Of a DNA stretch of 64,000 nt, positions 1 to 8,901 are shown piece after piece (positions within the stretch are counted from its first letter, which is position 1; each line of letters starts with the position of its first letter). The notes below the pieces were generated by a model. The model had not been told where the DNA came from. It did no database searches and saw nothing but the letters and a program-made list of their open reading frames with translations. The translations under genes were made by a program, and so were the position numbers. This DNA is from Chromatiales bacterium (GTDB lineage: Bacteria > Pseudomonadota > Gammaproteobacteria > UBA6429), in contig JALTJN010000421.1 of the NCBI GenBank assembly GCA_027076405.1, positions 66,337-130,336 on the forward strand, written 5' to 3'.

Positions 1-1483
1 AAAAAACGGTATTATTAAACCAGGATTGTTGCCGGGCTTTTTCCATAAATTGTCCAAGCGCCCAGTCAGCATAAAACAGTGTGTTCATAAAACCGTTTTC
101 AGTGTCTGTGCTATGAGGGTATTTTAAAAACTCTTTAGGTAGAGTGCCATATGGACTATGTGTTGAACCGGTAAAAGTAAAATTAATAAATGGTTCTTTA
201 GTTGTTGATAAGTAACTTTGTACCTTATTAAAGGTCTCATGGTCCCAGCCAAACCAAAATGAATCCGGGTTGGCATAGTCCAGTTCAATATCCATATCTT
301 CACGACCAAAGTAATTATCAAAGCCGGCTGCAGCAGAGATACTATCAATATGGAAGGAGGTGCGGCGCGAACTTTGTACAAAGAGTGTGTGGTAATCATG
401 TTTTTTTAATAGAGCGCCTAAACGTGAGAATTTACTGTTTTCCAGTCCCCAGCCTAAGCGAGGTAAATCAACCAGCAGCGGGACACCGGTCAATACTGCT
501 TGCAGACCTTCAATACTGCGTTGACCGGCAGAATAAAAACGATTAAAGCTAAGTCCGTTTTTTATAATTTTGTCAAAGTTTGGAGTAATGCCATAATTAT
601 TTCCGGATAAAGCATCGATATATTTATAACTCCAGCTTTCTAATAAGATAATAACGATATTTAGTTTGTTTTCATGTGCAGGAGAAAATTTTTGCTGGAA
701 AGGATAGTTCTTGTTTTGTTTAAATAATCCAAGTTTTATAGCTTGTTGCTGAAGTTTATCTGAACTATAAAATGCATGTGAAACGGAAGGTCTATTATCA
801 AAAGAACGTATTGCACTGTATGCACCGTTTAAAATGAGATTACCTTGTGTAGGGTTTCCTGTCGCAAAAGCATTAATAACATGTATCGTTTTACGTTGAA
901 TGCCACCACGAAACCCAATCGCCATAACAAGAAAAACTAAAGTAAAAATTGTGATTCGCTTAACCAGGCTTGTTGAGCCGGATGGATAAGACTCAATGGC
1001 TAAAATATCTTTTGGAAATACTTTTTTCCAAAGTAAAAAAAGAGCCCCTGCAAAAGTAGCGAAACCTAACAATGCCAGTTTGTAACTATTTAAGCCAATC
1101 TGCAAAATAAAGAAGGAGTCGTGCAAGATTAAACGTAGCTCCTGCGTTATATGGCGTTTTACATAAGCATAATAAGCAATATCAGCAGCAAGCAAGAAAC
1201 AAATAGCAAGAATAATCGGTAAGCATACCCAATACCAAAAACTGAGCCACTTTGGATTTTCGGCCCATTTTGCCGGTAAGTTGATCATTAAGATGGGGAT
1301 AAGAAAAATAATACATGCCAGGGCAAGATCAAATCGTAAACCATAAATAAAAGACTGAAAAACCTCAAAAAAGGACAAGGTTGCAAACTCATCATAGTAT
1401 GTAACGAGTAAAATACCTCGAAATAAGCTAAAAAGCCCCAAGGCTAAAAATATAAGAGTTAGGCTGAGTTTAATGCGCGACAT
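1..1483 (-). CDS. LtaS-like sulfatase/phosphotransferase, membrane bound (3' end cut by window edge)
   Basis: Partial gene; the start ATG is at 1483 and the frame stays open to the window edge, giving about 494 residues. The N-terminal third has several hydrophobic segments (for example IKLSLTLIFLALGLFSLF), followed by a periplasmic alkaline-phosphatase-superfamily domain. The entry motif IVIILLESWSYKYID, the nucleophile region YSAGQRSIEGLQAVLTG and FTGSTHSPYG match the LtaS/phosphoglycerol or phosphoethanolamine transferase family. Members transfer phospho-head groups to envelope glycans. Lying next to Kdo and LPS genes, an LPS- or glucan-modifying role is likely but inferred. It is divergent from the Kdo kinase gene. 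Confidence 0.85.
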   Translation of the reverse strand, partial: MSRIKLSLTLIFLALGLFSLFRGILLVTYYDEFATLSFFEVFQSFIYGLRFDLALACIIFLIPILMINLPAKWAENPKWLSFWYWVCLPIILAICFLLAADIAYYAYVKRHITQELRLILHDSFFILQIGLNSYKLALLGFATFAGALFLLWKKVFPKDILAIESYPSGSTSLVKRITIFTLVFLVMAIGFRGGIQRKTIHVINAFATGNPTQGNLILNGAYSAIRSFDNRPSVSHAFYSSDKLQQQAIKLGLFKQNKNYPFQQKFSPAHENKLNIVIILLESWSYKYIDALSGNNYGITPNFDKIIKNGLSFNRFYSAGQRSIEGLQAVLTGVPLLVDLPRLGWGLENSKFSRLGALLKKHDYHTLFVQSSRRTSFHIDSISAAAGFDNYFGREDMDIELDYANPDSFWFGWDHETFNKVQSYLSTTKEPFINFTFTGSTHSPYGTLPKEFLKYPHSTDTENGFMNTLFYADWALGQFMEKARQQSWFNNTVF

Positions 1484-1632
1484 TCGATAGATAATTTAAC
1501 AAGTTAATAGATGATATAGCATTATATCCTATACGAAGTAAGTCGTTGTGTGAATGCAATAAGTCTTTTATTTTTATTTCGATTTTGACTAAATTAGCAT
1601 TATAATCATGTTTGTTGTTAACACAGATAAAA

Positions 1633-2370
1633 ATGATTAAATTGATGAATCTTTCTGAATTCCATAAAAAAGGCCTGCATATTCGTTATGATTCGGATAT
1701 TTTCAATAATATTGAGGATGTGAGTTTTAATTCTCGAGTCTGGGCACAACGCAGTTCTATTGTCGGCTTTGCAGAAGGGCGCGGTACCACTTTCTTTATT
1801 CAACACCAGGGACGTGATTTTGTTTTACGACATTATCAACGTGGTGGTTTGATCGCTAAATTTTCAAAAGAAAAATATATCTGGTTTGGTTTACGGTTTT
1901 CCCGGCCATGGCGTGAATGGCGATTATTAGAAAAAATGCTGGAAAAAGGCTTGCCTGTCCCCATACCCGCAGCAATTAAACTGGAACGTTCCGGCTTACT
2001 CTATACTGCAGATATCATGATGCATCGCATTCCAAGCTCAAGAACATTAATGCATATTTTGATGGTAGAAGAATTAGTAGAGGGATACTGGATAGCCATT
2101 GGCAGTGTTATAAGACGCTTTCATGAGCAAGGCGTATATCATGCAGATTTAAATGCAAATAATATATTAATAGATGAAGGTGGCCGCTGTTATTTGATTG
2201 ATTTTGATCGTTGCGGGATTCGTAAGCCAAATTTAAAATGGCAAAAAGAGAATTTATTTAGACTTAAACGTTCTTTAAATAAAATATCTAAAAATGAGAA
2301 TATTTTTTATTTTTCAGAAAATAACTGGCGCTCGTTATTACGTGGCTATGGTTGGGATGACTTTAAATGA
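1633..2370 (+). CDS. kdkA: 3-deoxy-D-manno-octulosonic acid (Kdo) kinase
   Basis: Cytoplasmic kinase that phosphorylates Kdo in the LPS inner core, replacing a second Kdo in some bacteria. Seen: N-terminal GFAEGRGTTFF (glycine-rich loop), DFVLRHYQRGG, the catalytic loop YHADLNANNIL and the metal-binding LIDFDRCGIRKP, all characteristic of KdkA/WaaP-type small kinases. About 245 residues, the usual length. The frame is open from a TTG at 1612, but the first ATG at 1633 (or 1645) is more likely; no good Shine-Dalgarno is visible. A TATAAT sits at 1601. The downstream glycosyltransferase follows 21 bp after the stop, so the two are probably cotranscribed. Confidence 0.88.
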   Translation: MIKLMNLSEFHKKGLHIRYDSDIFNNIEDVSFNSRVWAQRSSIVGFAEGRGTTFFIQHQGRDFVLRHYQRGGLIAKFSKEKYIWFGLRFSRPWREWRLLEKMLEKGLPVPIPAAIKLERSGLLYTADIMMHRIPSSRTLMHILMVEELVEGYWIAIGSVIRRFHEQGVYHADLNANNILIDEGGRCYLIDFDRCGIRKPNLKWQKENLFRLKRSLNKISKNENIFYFSENNWRSLLRGYGWDDFK

Positions 2371-2391
2371 TTGGATACAATCAGGGATAGA

Positions 2392-3237
2392 ATGAATAAA
2401 CAACATCAAACTAAAGTTAGTTTAATCGTGGCTGTCTATAAAGATATTGAGGCGCTGGATTTGATTATTCAAGCTCTGAAGACGCAAACATACAAAAATT
2501 TTGAAGTTGTTATAGCAGAAGATAATGATTCAAAAAAAATGAAAGATTATGTTTCAAGTATACAAGGTTTAAATGTAAAGCATACTTTTCAGGAAGACCT
2601 CGGCATAAGAAAAACAAGATCAGTTAATAATGCAATTTTAGCCAGTGATGGTGAATATTTAATTTTTATTGATGGAGATTGTATTCCCTACAGTACTTTT
2701 ATTGAGTCACATGTATTTTTATCAGAAGCAGGTAGTATTATTAGTGGCAGACGGTGTAATTTAGGTCCTAAATATGCGGGTTTATTAAGGAGTAAAAAAT
2801 TATCTCCACTGGAACTGGAAAATTCATTTGTATTTAGATTCCCGTTTATTGCAAAAGATACAAAAGAAGGACATGCTGAAGCGGGCTTTTACATTAAAGC
2901 TAACGGTTTTTTATATAATGCTTTTCTTAAAAACAGAAAATCGAGCAAAGGGATTCTTGGTTGTAACTATTCATGCTTTAGAAAAGATATGATTAATATT
3001 AACGGCTATGATGAAGGCTATGGAGAGACAGCAGTAGGTGATGATACAGATTTAGAGTGGAGATTTAAGGCGTCAGGACTAAAAATCAAGTCCGCCAAAA
3101 ATGTAGCAAACATATTCCACTTGTATCACGATAGAAGTTTTAAACATGTATTATCAGCAGAAAAAGAGTTGAAAAATATGGAAAGAAATAAAAATAACAA
3201 TCTATTTAAATGTAAAGAAGGCTTGGATAAACATTAG
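2392..3237 (+). CDS. Family 2 glycosyltransferase (LPS core type)
   Basis: A GT-A fold glycosyltransferase. Seen: the N-terminal KVSLIVAVYKDIEALDLII, the DXD-like FIDGDCIP, and a C-terminal GYDEGYGETAVGDDTDLEWR segment typical of the Glyco_transf_7C extension that follows some GT2 domains. About 281 residues, no membrane segment. The start ATG at 2392 is preceded by AGGGA; an upstream in-frame TTG at 2371 abuts the kdkA stop and is less likely. It is probably in an operon with kdkA and acts on LPS core or O-chain sugars. The donor and acceptor cannot be told from sequence. Its 3' end overlaps the convergent waaL-like gene by 4 bp. Confidence 0.82.
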   Translation: MNKQHQTKVSLIVAVYKDIEALDLIIQALKTQTYKNFEVVIAEDNDSKKMKDYVSSIQGLNVKHTFQEDLGIRKTRSVNNAILASDGEYLIFIDGDCIPYSTFIESHVFLSEAGSIISGRRCNLGPKYAGLLRSKKLSPLELENSFVFRFPFIAKDTKEGHAEAGFYIKANGFLYNAFLKNRKSSKGILGCNYSCFRKDMININGYDEGYGETAVGDDTDLEWRFKASGLKIKSAKNVANIFHLYHDRSFKHVLSAEKELKNMERNKNNNLFKCKEGLDKH

Positions 3238-4451
3238 TTATGCTTTTCTGATTTTGAAAGAGCAGTTATAAGAGCAATGAAAAATGCGAAAAAAACCATC
3301 GGAAATATAGTGTGCAATAAATTACTAACGATTGAAGATATAAGAATTGCTGTCGCGAATGCAACACTAATGTTTTTATAAAGAGTAGATTTTATTTTTA
3401 TTACAAACAGACTATAAACTAAATATAACATAGATAGCAGCCCTAATATCCCTAGCTGTACGGCATGTTGTATATACATACTGTGATAATCAATAAATCC
3501 CTTATCGGGTAAATTTTGATAGCGGGTTATCTTGTGTTTGTTGGCATATTGCTGCATGCCAGTTTTTTCGTCTCCTATTCCTGTACCGAGAAAAAAGTTA
3601 TCTTTAAACACATCAAGCCCCATTATCCATAAAGAAACACGTGTACCAAAGCTTTGGCTATAATCATCATTTTTAATTGTATTTGTCATATCGTTATAGG
3701 CTAATAGTCCTCTGGATTTAAAAACAGGACTGACTGTATATGCAGTTGATACAATTCCAATTACTAAAAGAGCTGCTATCATCCCGCCTTTTACTTTATT
3801 ATGAATATTGAGGTATAAGATAACAAAAATTGATATTATAAAAACAATTTGCCCGGTACGGCCACCATTAAGGAATAAGTTTGATGTGGTGGTTAAAAAA
3901 TACAAGAAATAGAATATTTTTATTTTATTTTCTTGTACGGAAAATATTCTATTGAGCAATATCATGGATGTGAAAGCTAAATATATACTGTAATCCGAAT
4001 GATTCATGAATGGACTAGGATCATTTGCAGGAATATTATTGTAGTGGATTATTTCAAAAAATATTAAATAAGAAAAAATTTCACTAATAAGCATCCCGAG
4101 CAAGAAGCTGGTAAAAACGGGCTTGATGTATTTAGTATTAAACGCAAGGTAAATAATCGGAATAAGCAAGAAGCGATAATATTTTTTTATATATAATAAA
4201 GCGAAGGCCTTATCATCAGACCAGATAACAGATATTAGGCTTAATAGTAAGAATAAACCTAATGTTATTATAACTTTTGATTCTTTTAATTCTGAAAATT
4301 GTACCTTTATATGTCCTTTGAAATATCCAATAATAAAAGAAAAAATAATCAGGTGTTCAAATAAAACAATGCCGGCAATGGTGATAGGAATAACAAAGGC
4401 ATAGCCAATTATTAAATATTGAAAGTATTTATCAAAAGAGAGATTTTTCAT
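3234..4451 (-). CDS. waaL: O-antigen ligase / Wzy-family membrane protein
   Basis: A 405-residue protein with about ten to twelve hydrophobic segments and a large periplasmic loop (roughly residues 240-330) containing GTRVSLWIMGLDVFKDN, the LGTGIGD turn and HSMYIQHAVQLGILGL, the signature of the Wzy_C/O-antigen ligase family. Such proteins attach undecaprenyl-linked glycan to lipid A-core (WaaL) or polymerise O-units (Wzy); its place directly downstream of waaA favours WaaL. It starts 3 bp after the waaA stop, so it is the last gene of the rhodanese-lpxL-waaA-waaL operon. The symbol is tentative because WaaL and Wzy are hard to separate by sequence. Confidence 0.78.
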   Translation of the reverse strand: MKNLSFDKYFQYLIIGYAFVIPITIAGIVLFEHLIIFSFIIGYFKGHIKVQFSELKESKVIITLGLFLLLSLISVIWSDDKAFALLYIKKYYRFLLIPIIYLAFNTKYIKPVFTSFLLGMLISEIFSYLIFFEIIHYNNIPANDPSPFMNHSDYSIYLAFTSMILLNRIFSVQENKIKIFYFLYFLTTTSNLFLNGGRTGQIVFIISIFVILYLNIHNKVKGGMIAALLVIGIVSTAYTVSPVFKSRGLLAYNDMTNTIKNDDYSQSFGTRVSLWIMGLDVFKDNFFLGTGIGDEKTGMQQYANKHKITRYQNLPDKGFIDYHSMYIQHAVQLGILGLLSMLYLVYSLFVIKIKSTLYKNISVAFATAILISSIVSNLLHTIFPMVFFAFFIALITALSKSEKHN

Positions 4452-4454
4452 TAG

Positions 4455-5708
4455 TTATGTGATTAGATTAATTTGTATAGCAGTATAGTATTTTTTGACA
4501 TTATTATTTTCAGATATTAGATTTTTTGCATTTTGTTCAATTTTGGTTCGATAGTTTTTATCATTTATCAGTTTTTCTAAAATCTCACTTAGATTATTAG
4601 TGCTACACTGAACCCCTGCTTGATATTGACAAAAGGTCTTTGCTTCATCCTCAAAACTTCGCATATCCGATCCAAATATAACAGCTTTGCCAAGTTGTGC
4701 AACTTCCAGAATATTGTGTCCGCCTTTTTCAACAAATGAACCGCCCATTAAGACAAACTCTGAACCGACGATAAACTGTTTAAGTTCGCCGATGGTATCG
4801 GCAATATAAATATCCGTTGAATTAGTTACAGGTTCTTTTTTACTACGAACAGAAATATTGAGTTTAAACGGTTTGAGTTGATTAAGAATATCGGATAATC
4901 GTTTCGGATGTCGGGGAACGATGACGAGCAAATGATTATCATGTTCTGACTTCAGCCAGGCTTCTACAATAATTTGTTCTTCGTCTTCACGGGTAGATGC
5001 TGCCAGAACATAAGGTCTGTTTAAATTAACCGCTGTAATATTTTGCCGAGAGGGAGCCGAGAATTTTATATTTCCCAGAACTTCGATTTTATTTTTATTT
5101 AAACCAAGTTCAATAAATCGTGAGGCATCGGTTTCGGAGCGGGCGTAAACTTTTGTGACTAAGGGCAGTATTTTTGCATAAATGTTTTTTAGCCAGTTTT
5201 TGGTATGTAATGTTTTTTCAGAAATTCGGCCATTGATAATAATTAACGGAATGTTTTTTTTATTTATTTGTGTATAAAGATTTGGCCAGAATTCTGTTTC
5301 TATAATGTAAACAGATTGTGGTTTTATTTTATTAATTAGCCGTTTTACCATCCAGTTATAATCTAAAGGGAAGTAACAATGTTGCACGTTTTGCGGCAAC
5401 TGTTTTTTTGCCACAGCAGCGCTGGTGGTTGTGTTACTGCTCAGGGTAATTGGTAAGTCAGGTTGTGTTTCATGTATTTTTTTTATTAGAGGAATCACAG
5501 CGTTCACTTCTCCAACAGAAGCAGCATGCAGCCATATTCCATCCGGCTTTATTTTTGTATTAAATGACAATGCAAGACGCTGTAAAAAATAACGGAATTC
5601 GAATGCACGAAAACTCTGCCATAAGGTATAAAAAACAAGAGGAATAAAAACTACCAGCAATAAAATTTTATAGCGCCACATCATGTTTTTAATAAAACCC
5701 TTTTTCAT
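4455..5708 (-). CDS. waaA: 3-deoxy-D-manno-octulosonic acid transferase
   Basis: WaaA (KdtA) transfers Kdo from CMP-Kdo to the lipid A precursor on the inner face of the inner membrane. Seen: an N-terminal membrane anchor (ILLLVVFIPLVFYTLW), then GIWLHAASVGEVNAVIPLI with the conserved SVGE, YIIETEFWPNL, VPRHPKR, and the C-terminal FVEKGGHNILEVAQLGKAV nucleotide-sugar site. 417 residues, normal for the family (GT30). The ATG at 5708 overlaps the end of lpxL by 20 bp, indicating translational coupling; a second possible start lies 24 bp downstream. Together with KdkA this suggests a phosphorylated mono-Kdo core, an inference. Confidence 0.95.
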   Translation of the reverse strand: MKKGFIKNMMWRYKILLLVVFIPLVFYTLWQSFRAFEFRYFLQRLALSFNTKIKPDGIWLHAASVGEVNAVIPLIKKIHETQPDLPITLSSNTTTSAAVAKKQLPQNVQHCYFPLDYNWMVKRLINKIKPQSVYIIETEFWPNLYTQINKKNIPLIIINGRISEKTLHTKNWLKNIYAKILPLVTKVYARSETDASRFIELGLNKNKIEVLGNIKFSAPSRQNITAVNLNRPYVLAASTREDEEQIIVEAWLKSEHDNHLLVIVPRHPKRLSDILNQLKPFKLNISVRSKKEPVTNSTDIYIADTIGELKQFIVGSEFVLMGGSFVEKGGHNILEVAQLGKAVIFGSDMRSFEDEAKTFCQYQAGVQCSTNNLSEILEKLINDKNYRTKIEQNAKNLISENNNVKKYYTAIQINLIT

Positions 5709-6609
5709 TTTCCGGGCGCGTTTTAAAACGACGATGCGCCCACAAATATTGTTCCGGGGTTTGTTTAATTTGCTCTTCTATAGCATGGTTTACTGTCGTA
5801 GCATCGGTAAGCTCATCACCACCAGGAAAGTTTTCAAGTGCAGGACTAAAACGCATGGTATAGCCGGAACCATCTTTATTACGAGCGACATAAAAAGGAA
5901 CGACGGGGGCGCCGGTTAATTTTGCTAAACGTTGTGTTGATAACAGGGTACAGGTCATCACATTCATAAAGGGAGCAAAAATAGAATCTTTTTGACCAAA
6001 ATCCTGATCAGGTGCATACCAAACTACATTACCTGCTTTAATATTTCTCACAATATCGCGTACGCTTTTATGTTTGATTAATCCAGAACAGCAATTTTGT
6101 AAACGTTTATGCTGAATAAACCACTCTAATAATTCATTATTAGAACGTTTGTAAACGACTTTAAGGTTATCAATATTCTTATTAAGAAAGGCGCCGGCAA
6201 TTTCCATGGTGGTAAAATGACTTACCAGTAAAATAACACCTTTATTTTTAGCTTGTGCCGCGTTGAGGTATTCCATTCCTTCAATTTTATGTAGCGCCAT
6301 GATTTTTTCGCGCTTGCCCCACCAGCTTAATGATATTTCAAAGACAGCCATAATGCTGGAGATAAAAACGTCTAAAGCAAGTTGTTGCTGTTGTTCTGCT
6401 GATTTTTCCGGGAAGCAGAGTTTAATATTGGTATCGATGATATGTCGCCGTCTTTTCGCCAGCGGAAAAAAGACACGACCTAAAAAACGACTTAACCTTA
6501 ACATGATGGAATAAGGTAAAAGTGAAAAGGCTCTTAGTATTGCAATACCCAGCCATGCTCCCCAATATTTTGGTGCGTAAAGTTTTAAAGGGAGTTTGCT
6601 GTTATCCAT
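5689..6609 (-). CDS. lpxL: Lipid A biosynthesis lauroyl-type acyltransferase
   Basis: LpxL/HtrB-family acyltransferase that adds a secondary acyl chain from acyl-ACP to Kdo-lipid A. Seen: an N-terminal membrane segment (GAWLGIAILRAFSLLPYSIM), the catalytic HX4E motif in LVSHFTTMEIAG, the YAPDQDFGQKDSIFAPFMN segment and a C-terminal QYLWAHRRFKTRP, all family hallmarks. 306 residues, normal length. It starts 6 bp after the rhodanese stop and overlaps waaA, so it is part of a four-gene operon. Which acyl chain it adds (LpxL, LpxM or LpxP type) cannot be decided. Confidence 0.92.
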   Translation of the reverse strand: MDNSKLPLKLYAPKYWGAWLGIAILRAFSLLPYSIMLRLSRFLGRVFFPLAKRRRHIIDTNIKLCFPEKSAEQQQQLALDVFISSIMAVFEISLSWWGKREKIMALHKIEGMEYLNAAQAKNKGVILLVSHFTTMEIAGAFLNKNIDNLKVVYKRSNNELLEWFIQHKRLQNCCSGLIKHKSVRDIVRNIKAGNVVWYAPDQDFGQKDSIFAPFMNVMTCTLLSTQRLAKLTGAPVVPFYVARNKDGSGYTMRFSPALENFPGGDELTDATTVNHAIEEQIKQTPEQYLWAHRRFKTRPENEKGFY

Positions 6610-6615
6610 AAACCT

Positions 6616-6936
6616 TCAATATCGTTTCATTGTTGCGTCGACATCTTCTGCCCACTGCTCAACACCGCCCTCAAGATTGGTGATGTGTTTAAATCCTGCC
6701 TGCTCCATATAATACCCCATTTGCCGGCTTCGTATGCCATGATGGCAAATCATTATAATATCTTGCTGCCGATCCAGAGTGTCTATTTTTGCAGGCAGTT
6801 CACCCATAGGGATAAGGACTGAACCTTCAATATTGCAGTATTCAAATTCCCAGGGTTCACGCACATCTAAAAGAAGTGGAGCCGTTTCTGCCTGAGCCAG
6901 ATACTCGTGTAATTGCTTAGCTGTAAAATGTCGCAT
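6616..6936 (-). CDS. Single-domain rhodanese
   Basis: A 106-residue cytoplasmic rhodanese (sulfurtransferase) domain. Seen: LLLDVREPWEFEYCNIEGS, the active-site loop CHHGIRSRQ with the catalytic Cys, and LEGGVEQWAEDVD at the C-terminus. This is the short GlpE/PspE-like form found in many gammaproteobacteria near pcm. It is the first gene of the operon leading into lpxL, with a terminator-like hairpin just upstream that separates it from pcm. The sulfur donor and acceptor are unknown. Confidence 0.88.
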   Translation of the reverse strand: MRHFTAKQLHEYLAQAETAPLLLDVREPWEFEYCNIEGSVLIPMGELPAKIDTLDRQQDIIMICHHGIRSRQMGYYMEQAGFKHITNLEGGVEQWAEDVDATMKRY

Positions 6937-6952
6937 CGAAAAACTTCATCAA

Positions 6953-6986
6953 TAAAAAAGCCCGCTACAGAATAACAGGCTTTTGT
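6953..6986 (-). terminator. Rho-independent terminator of pcm
   Basis: Read on the minus strand, AAAAGCC pairs with GGCTTTT around a CTGTTATTCTGTAGCG-type loop, ending in a T-run. It lies between the pcm stop (7029) and the rhodanese start (6936), so pcm and the lpxL operon are probably separate transcripts. Confidence 0.7.
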
Positions 6987-7028
6987 TAAATCACAGATTT
7001 TAGTGGTAACAAATGAGTTTTGTGGTTT

Positions 7029-7691
7029 TTACAAGGCAAAACGTTCAGGTTCGGCAGCATTAATTAATGCGGGTATATTTGTTTCAAGTAATACCTTGTG
7101 TGTCCACTCATTATCTTTAACGCGGGTAATTAAAATGGCTTCCATTGCCGGTGCATCACCCACAATAGCAAACAAGCGGCCGCCTACATTGAGATTACGC
7201 TGAAATATTTCAGGTAAAATAGGCAGTGAACCGGTAATTGCAATTACATCATAGGGCTTGTGTTTGTCCCAGCCTAAAGCAGCGTCACCCACTTCATAAG
7301 TGACATTAGTAATTTGGTGGGCATTGAGTTTTTCTTCGGCGCGTTTTTGCATGTCAGCATCAATATCAACCGAGATCACATGGCGCGACTGGCTTGCAAG
7401 CAAAGCGGTAACATAACCGCTGCCGGTACCAATTTCCAAAACCTTATCCTGATCTTTCACCTGCAAGGCTTGCAGCATGTAAGCTTCGAGCTTGGGAGGC
7501 ATCATTTCCTGCCCGTTAGATAAAGGAATACTCATGTCGGTAAATGCATGTATTTTATAGTCAGCAGGAACAAAGTCCTCACGCGGCAGGCGTTGAATAA
7601 GGTCTAAAACCTTGTCATCGCGCACATTCCAGGGTTGGATTTGTTGCACAATCATATTGTGTCGAGCTTCTTCAAAATTCAGTACAGTCAT
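7029..7691 (-). CDS. pcm: Protein-L-isoaspartate O-methyltransferase
   Basis: Cytosolic repair enzyme that methylates isoaspartyl residues in aged proteins using S-adenosylmethionine. Seen: the N-terminal ARHNMIVQQIQPWNVRD, the substrate-side loop MSIPLSNGQEMMPPKLEAYM, the SAM-binding VLEIGTGSGYVTALLA, and GDAALGWDKHKPYDVIAITG. 220 residues, normal. This is the variant often annotated 'protein-L-isoaspartate O-methyltransferase' near rhodanese and tolC genes in gammaproteobacteria. It has its own terminator and is divergent from the alpha/beta hydrolase gene across a 226-bp AT-rich gap. Confidence 0.92.
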   Translation of the reverse strand: MTVLNFEEARHNMIVQQIQPWNVRDDKVLDLIQRLPREDFVPADYKIHAFTDMSIPLSNGQEMMPPKLEAYMLQALQVKDQDKVLEIGTGSGYVTALLASQSRHVISVDIDADMQKRAEEKLNAHQITNVTYEVGDAALGWDKHKPYDVIAITGSLPILPEIFQRNLNVGGRLFAIVGDAPAMEAILITRVKDNEWTHKVLLETNIPALINAAEPERFAL

Positions 7692-7917
7692 GAGCTTGTT
7701 CCCGCAATTTTATAATTATTATTACAATGTATTCTGGAGAAAGAGAGTAAGGACTTTATCGGGCAGGAGCAAGCAGATAGCGTGAATTTTAGATTCAAAA
7801 TAGTCCACAGACTATAAACCCGCCTTATAGTAAAATTGACTAGAATATTGAAAATACATTTTGAATCTATACTTTGAGTAAACAACACATATTGGAAGCA
7901 GGGATAGCGAGGACATC

Positions 7918-8859
7918 ATGGCAGAAATCACAGAAAGTCAGAAAAAGAGCAAAAACTTGCACAAACCTGCATTAGTATTGAAAATTTTCCGCTTTATTTT
8001 CAAGTATATAGGTGCATTATTGCCGAGTTTAATTGGCCGCTGGGCCTATCATCTCTGGTTTACAACCCATCGTGCACCGCGCCCTAAAAGGGAAGAAAAC
8101 TGGCTGGAAACAGCGAGTAAAATTGAGGCGGTTGAAGTCAGTCATGAATTATTTGGCGATACCCCGTTACCGGTAATGACCTATTACTGGGAAAATAAAG
8201 AGAAAAAGAACGCCCCTCTCATTATGCTGGTACACGGCTGGACAGGGCGAGGCAGCCAGATGGGGGCATTTGCAGAGCCGCTGTTAAAAGCCGGCTTTCG
8301 TGTTCTGTCATTCGATAATCATGCTCATGATAAAACACCGGGCAAAAAAACACATATTTTCAAACAAAGTGCCGTCCAAATTGCCATAGCTGAAAAATTT
8401 GGCCCCATTTACGGGATAGTGACGCATTCTTTTGGTGGTATGGTCACACCATACTCTCTGAATAAGGGACTGCAAACCCAAAGAATGGTTTGTATTAGTC
8501 CTCCTGCACGGTTTGATTTTTTATTAGAGCGTTTTAGTGAAACGCTACATCTAGCAAAAGGTATTCAGCGTTATATGAGAAAACGTTTTACTAAAGAATA
8601 TGGCGAAAACCTGGAAGGCAGGGTTTCAGCAACCAGCACTTGTCAGTCGTTAGGGCATATTCCGGTACTCATTATTCATGATGAAGATGATCAGGATGTA
8701 CCTGTTTCAGAAGCGGAATATTTACATCAGGCATGGTCAAATTCCATCATGCAACGCACCTCCGGGCTGGGACACCGGCGTATTCTATATAATACGCCGG
8801 TGATTGAAAGTGTGGTTGAGTTTCTCACTCAGGGTTTGAGCAATAAAAAAGGCGATTAA
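7918..8859 (+). CDS. Alpha/beta hydrolase
   Basis: A 313-residue alpha/beta-hydrolase. Seen: an N-terminal hydrophobic/amphipathic stretch (IFRFIFKYIGALLPSLIG), the oxyanion-hole HGWTGRGSQ, the nucleophile elbow THSFGGM with Ser, an acidic HDEDDQDVP late in the chain and the likely catalytic His in GLGHRRIL. The substrate is unknown. The start ATG at 7918 is preceded by AGGGATAGCGAGG. It is convergent with the exported rhodanese and its stop codon lies inside the shared hairpin terminator. Confidence 0.88.
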   Translation: MAEITESQKKSKNLHKPALVLKIFRFIFKYIGALLPSLIGRWAYHLWFTTHRAPRPKREENWLETASKIEAVEVSHELFGDTPLPVMTYYWENKEKKNAPLIMLVHGWTGRGSQMGAFAEPLLKAGFRVLSFDNHAHDKTPGKKTHIFKQSAVQIAIAEKFGPIYGIVTHSFGGMVTPYSLNKGLQTQRMVCISPPARFDFLLERFSETLHLAKGIQRYMRKRFTKEYGENLEGRVSATSTCQSLGHIPVLIIHDEDDQDVPVSEAEYLHQAWSNSIMQRTSGLGHRRILYNTPVIESVVEFLTQGLSNKKGD

Positions 8860-8875
8860 CATTAATGTTATCGCC
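8851..8875. terminator. Hairpin terminator between convergent genes
   Basis: GGCGAT and AACATT pair with AATGTT and ATCGCC with one bulged T. On the minus strand the hairpin is followed by TTTTTTATTG, so it is a strong terminator for the exported rhodanese; in the plus direction the T-run is weak. The hydrolase stop codon (8857-8859) is inside the stem. Confidence 0.8.
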
Positions 8876-8901
8876 TGATTTACACTAGCTTTAATAAGTG
8901 A